Positions 32,915 to 33,954 of a DNA stretch of 33,954 nt are shown piece by piece. The stretch is taken from NCBI GenBank assembly GCA_947629645.1, contig CANREV010000034.1, positions 1 through 33,954 of the forward strand, written 5' to 3'. Position numbers and translations under genes: made by a program. Positions within the stretch are counted from its first letter, which is position 1, and each line of letters starts with the position of its first letter. The stretch is from an uncultured Acetatifactor sp. GTDB taxonomy: Bacteria; Bacillota; Clostridia; Lachnospirales; Lachnospiraceae. The notes under the pieces were generated by a model, which saw only the letters and a list, made by a program, of their open reading frames with translations, ran no database searches and had not been told where the DNA came from.

Positions 32915-32946
32915 CAAAAAAGCAGGGACTCTCTCGAATCTCTGCT
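32915..32946 (-). terminator. Terminator of the two-gene cassette
   Basis: On the minus strand AGCAG-A-GATTC pairs with GAGTC-C-CTGCT (10 bp with one A-C mismatch) around a GAGA tetraloop and is followed by TTTTTTG. It lies about 20 bp after the stop of the 60-aa gene. Confidence 0.85.
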
Positions 32947-32966
32947 CTCATAGCTATTCTTTTCCG

Positions 32967-33149
32967 TTATTCTATTCTAAATTCCTCTGCCTCTTCATCT
33001 GTAAGCGGTCTGCCTAGCTCTTTTGAAAACTCAATCATTTTCCGCCACTCATATCTCTTACCATCAGACGGTTCCGTCAATCTGCTGTCTTTTGCATAAT
33101 AAGCAATATCATGTGTATACTCTGCTGTTTTTTCAACCATCGCCAACAT
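32967..33149 (-). CDS. Small acidic protein of the right-end cassette (60 aa)
   Basis: A 60-aa protein with many charged residues and a C-terminus that reads SKELGRPLTDEEAEEFRIE. The YAKDSRLTEPSDGKRYEWRKMIEFSKELGRPL part looks like a short helical domain, as in small partner or antitoxin proteins, but I cannot assign a family with certainty. It follows the larger cassette gene by 8 bp on the same strand, so they are surely co-transcribed, and the cassette ends with a strong terminator. AGGTG stands about 5 nt before the ATG. Function unknown. A toxin-antitoxin or modifier-partner role is a hypothesis from gene order only. Confidence 0.65.
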   Translation of the reverse strand: MLAMVEKTAEYTHDIAYYAKDSRLTEPSDGKRYEWRKMIEFSKELGRPLTDEEAEEFRIE

Positions 33150-33157
33150 ACTAACAC

Positions 33158-33655
33158 CTACTTTCTCATATATTTGTCTAACAATATCTGCGCAGCATTC
33201 TCATCAATATACATTCTTCTGTCACGAAATACTCCTGCATTCAGCTTTTCTTTATAGTATTCCACCAAATCACTTTTTGATGTAAATGCTACAAAACCGT
33301 TGCATCCAGCCTCAAGACTTACCTGACAGGCAATTGCAAACAAATGTGCACCAACCCCTTCATATATTCCTGTGTGACTGTAATTATGCGGTGCAGTTTC
33401 TACAATATCCACATCAGCTACGCCGCCGTCAATTTTCAACGAAACCCTACCCTGAACCGTATCGTCACCCTTTAAGAACAGCTCATATATATCATACCCG
33501 TTTTTCTCTGTGATACTCCAGTTAAATTTCCATCCTTCATAATCCTTCGGTCTTATCGGCGTTTCTCGCATCCGATATTCCGTTTCCACTTTCTCACCGG
33601 TTCTTGTATCTATCAGGCAGTCTGTAATCTTGTCAATTAAAATATCAACTTCCAT
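33158..33655 (-). CDS. GNAT-like protein of the right-end cassette (165 aa)
   Basis: A 165-aa soluble protein. The C-terminal half reads like a GNAT acetyltransferase core: VADVDIVETAPHNY (strand beta-4), a GVGAHLFAIACQVSLEAGCNGFVAF segment in the place of the acetyl-CoA pyrophosphate loop and helix, then DLVEYYKEKLNA. The N-terminus is ILIDKITDCLIDTRTGEKVETEYRM, a separate strand/helix. The pattern is reminiscent of proteins carried on integrative elements of gut Firmicutes. No donor or substrate can be read. It is preceded by two promoters (33747-33775; 33684-33692) and by GAGGAGA about 10 nt before the ATG. The 60-aa gene follows within 8 bp. AT-rich coding style differs from the left part of the window. 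Confidence 0.7.
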   Translation of the reverse strand: MEVDILIDKITDCLIDTRTGEKVETEYRMRETPIRPKDYEGWKFNWSITEKNGYDIYELFLKGDDTVQGRVSLKIDGGVADVDIVETAPHNYSHTGIYEGVGAHLFAIACQVSLEAGCNGFVAFTSKSDLVEYYKEKLNAGVFRDRRMYIDENAAQILLDKYMRK

Positions 33656-33683
33656 CTTGTATGTATCTCCTCTATTCTTTTTG

Positions 33684-33692
33684 ATTATAACA
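33684..33692 (-). promoter_or_regulatory. Extended -10 promoter close to the GNAT-like gene
   Basis: TGTTATAAT on the minus strand is an extended -10 (TGnTATAAT). No good -35 box is seen. It lies about 30 bp before the start codon. Confidence 0.55.
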
Positions 33693-33746
33693 TATTTTGT
33701 TGCAAAATGCCACTAAAACCATGCTTATCAGCAAAATGGAGAGAAC

Positions 33747-33775
33747 ATTATACAGCTCCTGTTGCTACTTGCCAA
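33747..33775 (-). promoter_or_regulatory. Upstream promoter of the cassette
   Basis: -35 TTGGCA (33770-33775) and -10 TATAAT (33747-33752) with 17-bp spacing. It would give a leader of about 85 nt before the GNAT-like start. Confidence 0.75.
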
Positions 33776-33820
33776 GGACGTATTCATCATTTTTCATCAC
33801 TTTTTCTTGGCTTTGGACGC

Positions 33821-33857
33821 AAAAAAGCGCATAGTTTACAATTACTGTTCCATGCGC
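33821..33857 (-). terminator. Terminator of the partial right-end gene
   Basis: GCGCAT/ATGCGC (33852-33857 with 33827-33832), a 6-bp stem with a 19-nt partly structured loop, is followed on the minus strand by TTTTTT. It lies about 40 bp after the stop at 33896. Confidence 0.75.
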
Positions 33858-33895
33858 CTTTACGCTGCTATTTTGAAATTAAATTATTTTGTTAA

Positions 33896-33954
33896 TTATG
33901 CCAACTGCATAAGCTCGGCTTCAAGTTCTTTCGCATCTTCCAATGTCAATTTTG
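33896..33954 (-). CDS. C-terminal end of an unidentified protein (partial)
   Basis: The last 18 codons of a minus-strand gene enter the window, reading KLTLEDAKELEAELMQLA and then TAA (33896-33898). The piece is a charged amphipathic helix, too short to identify. A terminator follows at 33821-33857. Confidence 0.6.
   Translation of the reverse strand, partial: KLTLEDAKELEAELMQLA

Noticed and set aside
33707..33895. Plus-strand 62-aa frame near the right end
   Set aside because: It crosses a minus-strand promoter and terminator and has no ribosome site. Part resembles sequence I have seen mis-annotated as protein, but I cannot support a gene.
1..33954. CRISPR array, insertion sequence, prophage or rRNA operon
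   Set aside because: No regular spaced repeats, transposase motifs, phage structural genes or rRNA sequence were seen. The only tRNA found is at 2059-2130.

Overview
The window reads as chromosome from a spore-forming, low-to-moderate GC Firmicute, most likely a Lachnospiraceae-type clostridium. The reasons are AGGAGG-type ribosome sites before nearly every gene, consensus sigma-A promoters, a DUF5688 gene, a YerC/YecD TrpR-like regulator, class III fructose bisphosphatase, a DUF1836 gene and a fragment of the sporulation protease SpoIVB. Most genes lie on the minus strand. The plus-strand genes are an ECF transporter S component, a small HTH regulator, YerC, a lipoprotein and typA.

Layout. 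1-3.2 kb: an unknown helical protein, a membrane-anchored double SH3b protein, tRNA-Arg(CCG) and a DUF5688 protein. 3.3-7.9 kb: efp on its own promoter, then a minus-strand cluster in transcript order DUF3842, a two-domain P-loop kinase-like protein, YqeG-type HAD phosphatase, aroE and a fused shikimate kinase/type II dehydroquinase. 7.9-8.8 kb: a structured leader and an ECF S component, divergent from that cluster. 8.8-16.9 kb: minus-strand run pcrA, a small acidic membrane protein, an RlmD-type methyltransferase, a GH115 glycosidase and a membrane diguanylate cyclase. 16.9-18.6 kb: a small zinc-ribbon reading frame or remnant and an SPFH/zinc-ribbon protein. 18.8-25.3 kb: HTH regulator, orphan NMT1-type binding lipoprotein, HIT and DUF1836 genes, YerC, bactofilin, an M23-like protein lacking zinc ligands, a eukaryotic-type HisA and an Asn/Gly/Ala-rich lipoprotein. 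25.4-29.4 kb: class III FBPase, dapB and dapA, with a lysine riboswitch ahead of dapA. 29.4-32.7 kb: corrinoid adenosyltransferase, a double OB-fold SSB-like protein and typA.

The right end (about 32.83 kb onward) is AT-rich and looks accessory. A SpoIVB C-terminal remnant stops abruptly there. Next comes a self-contained two-gene cassette (a GNAT-like protein plus a 60-residue protein) with its own promoters and terminator, then the end of another gene cut by the window edge.

The core functions are amino-acid biosynthesis (shikimate and lysine branches, one histidine step), DNA repair, translation factors and envelope structure. The most unusual points are the 14-bp inverted repeat enclosing the tRNA-Arg precursor, the unassigned leader of the ECF gene, the eukaryotic-type HisA, the aroK-aroQ fusion with an internal ribosome site, the bactofilin/dead-M23 pair, and the right-end cassette with the broken spoIVB. 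All identifications come from reading motifs by eye; no database search was run.
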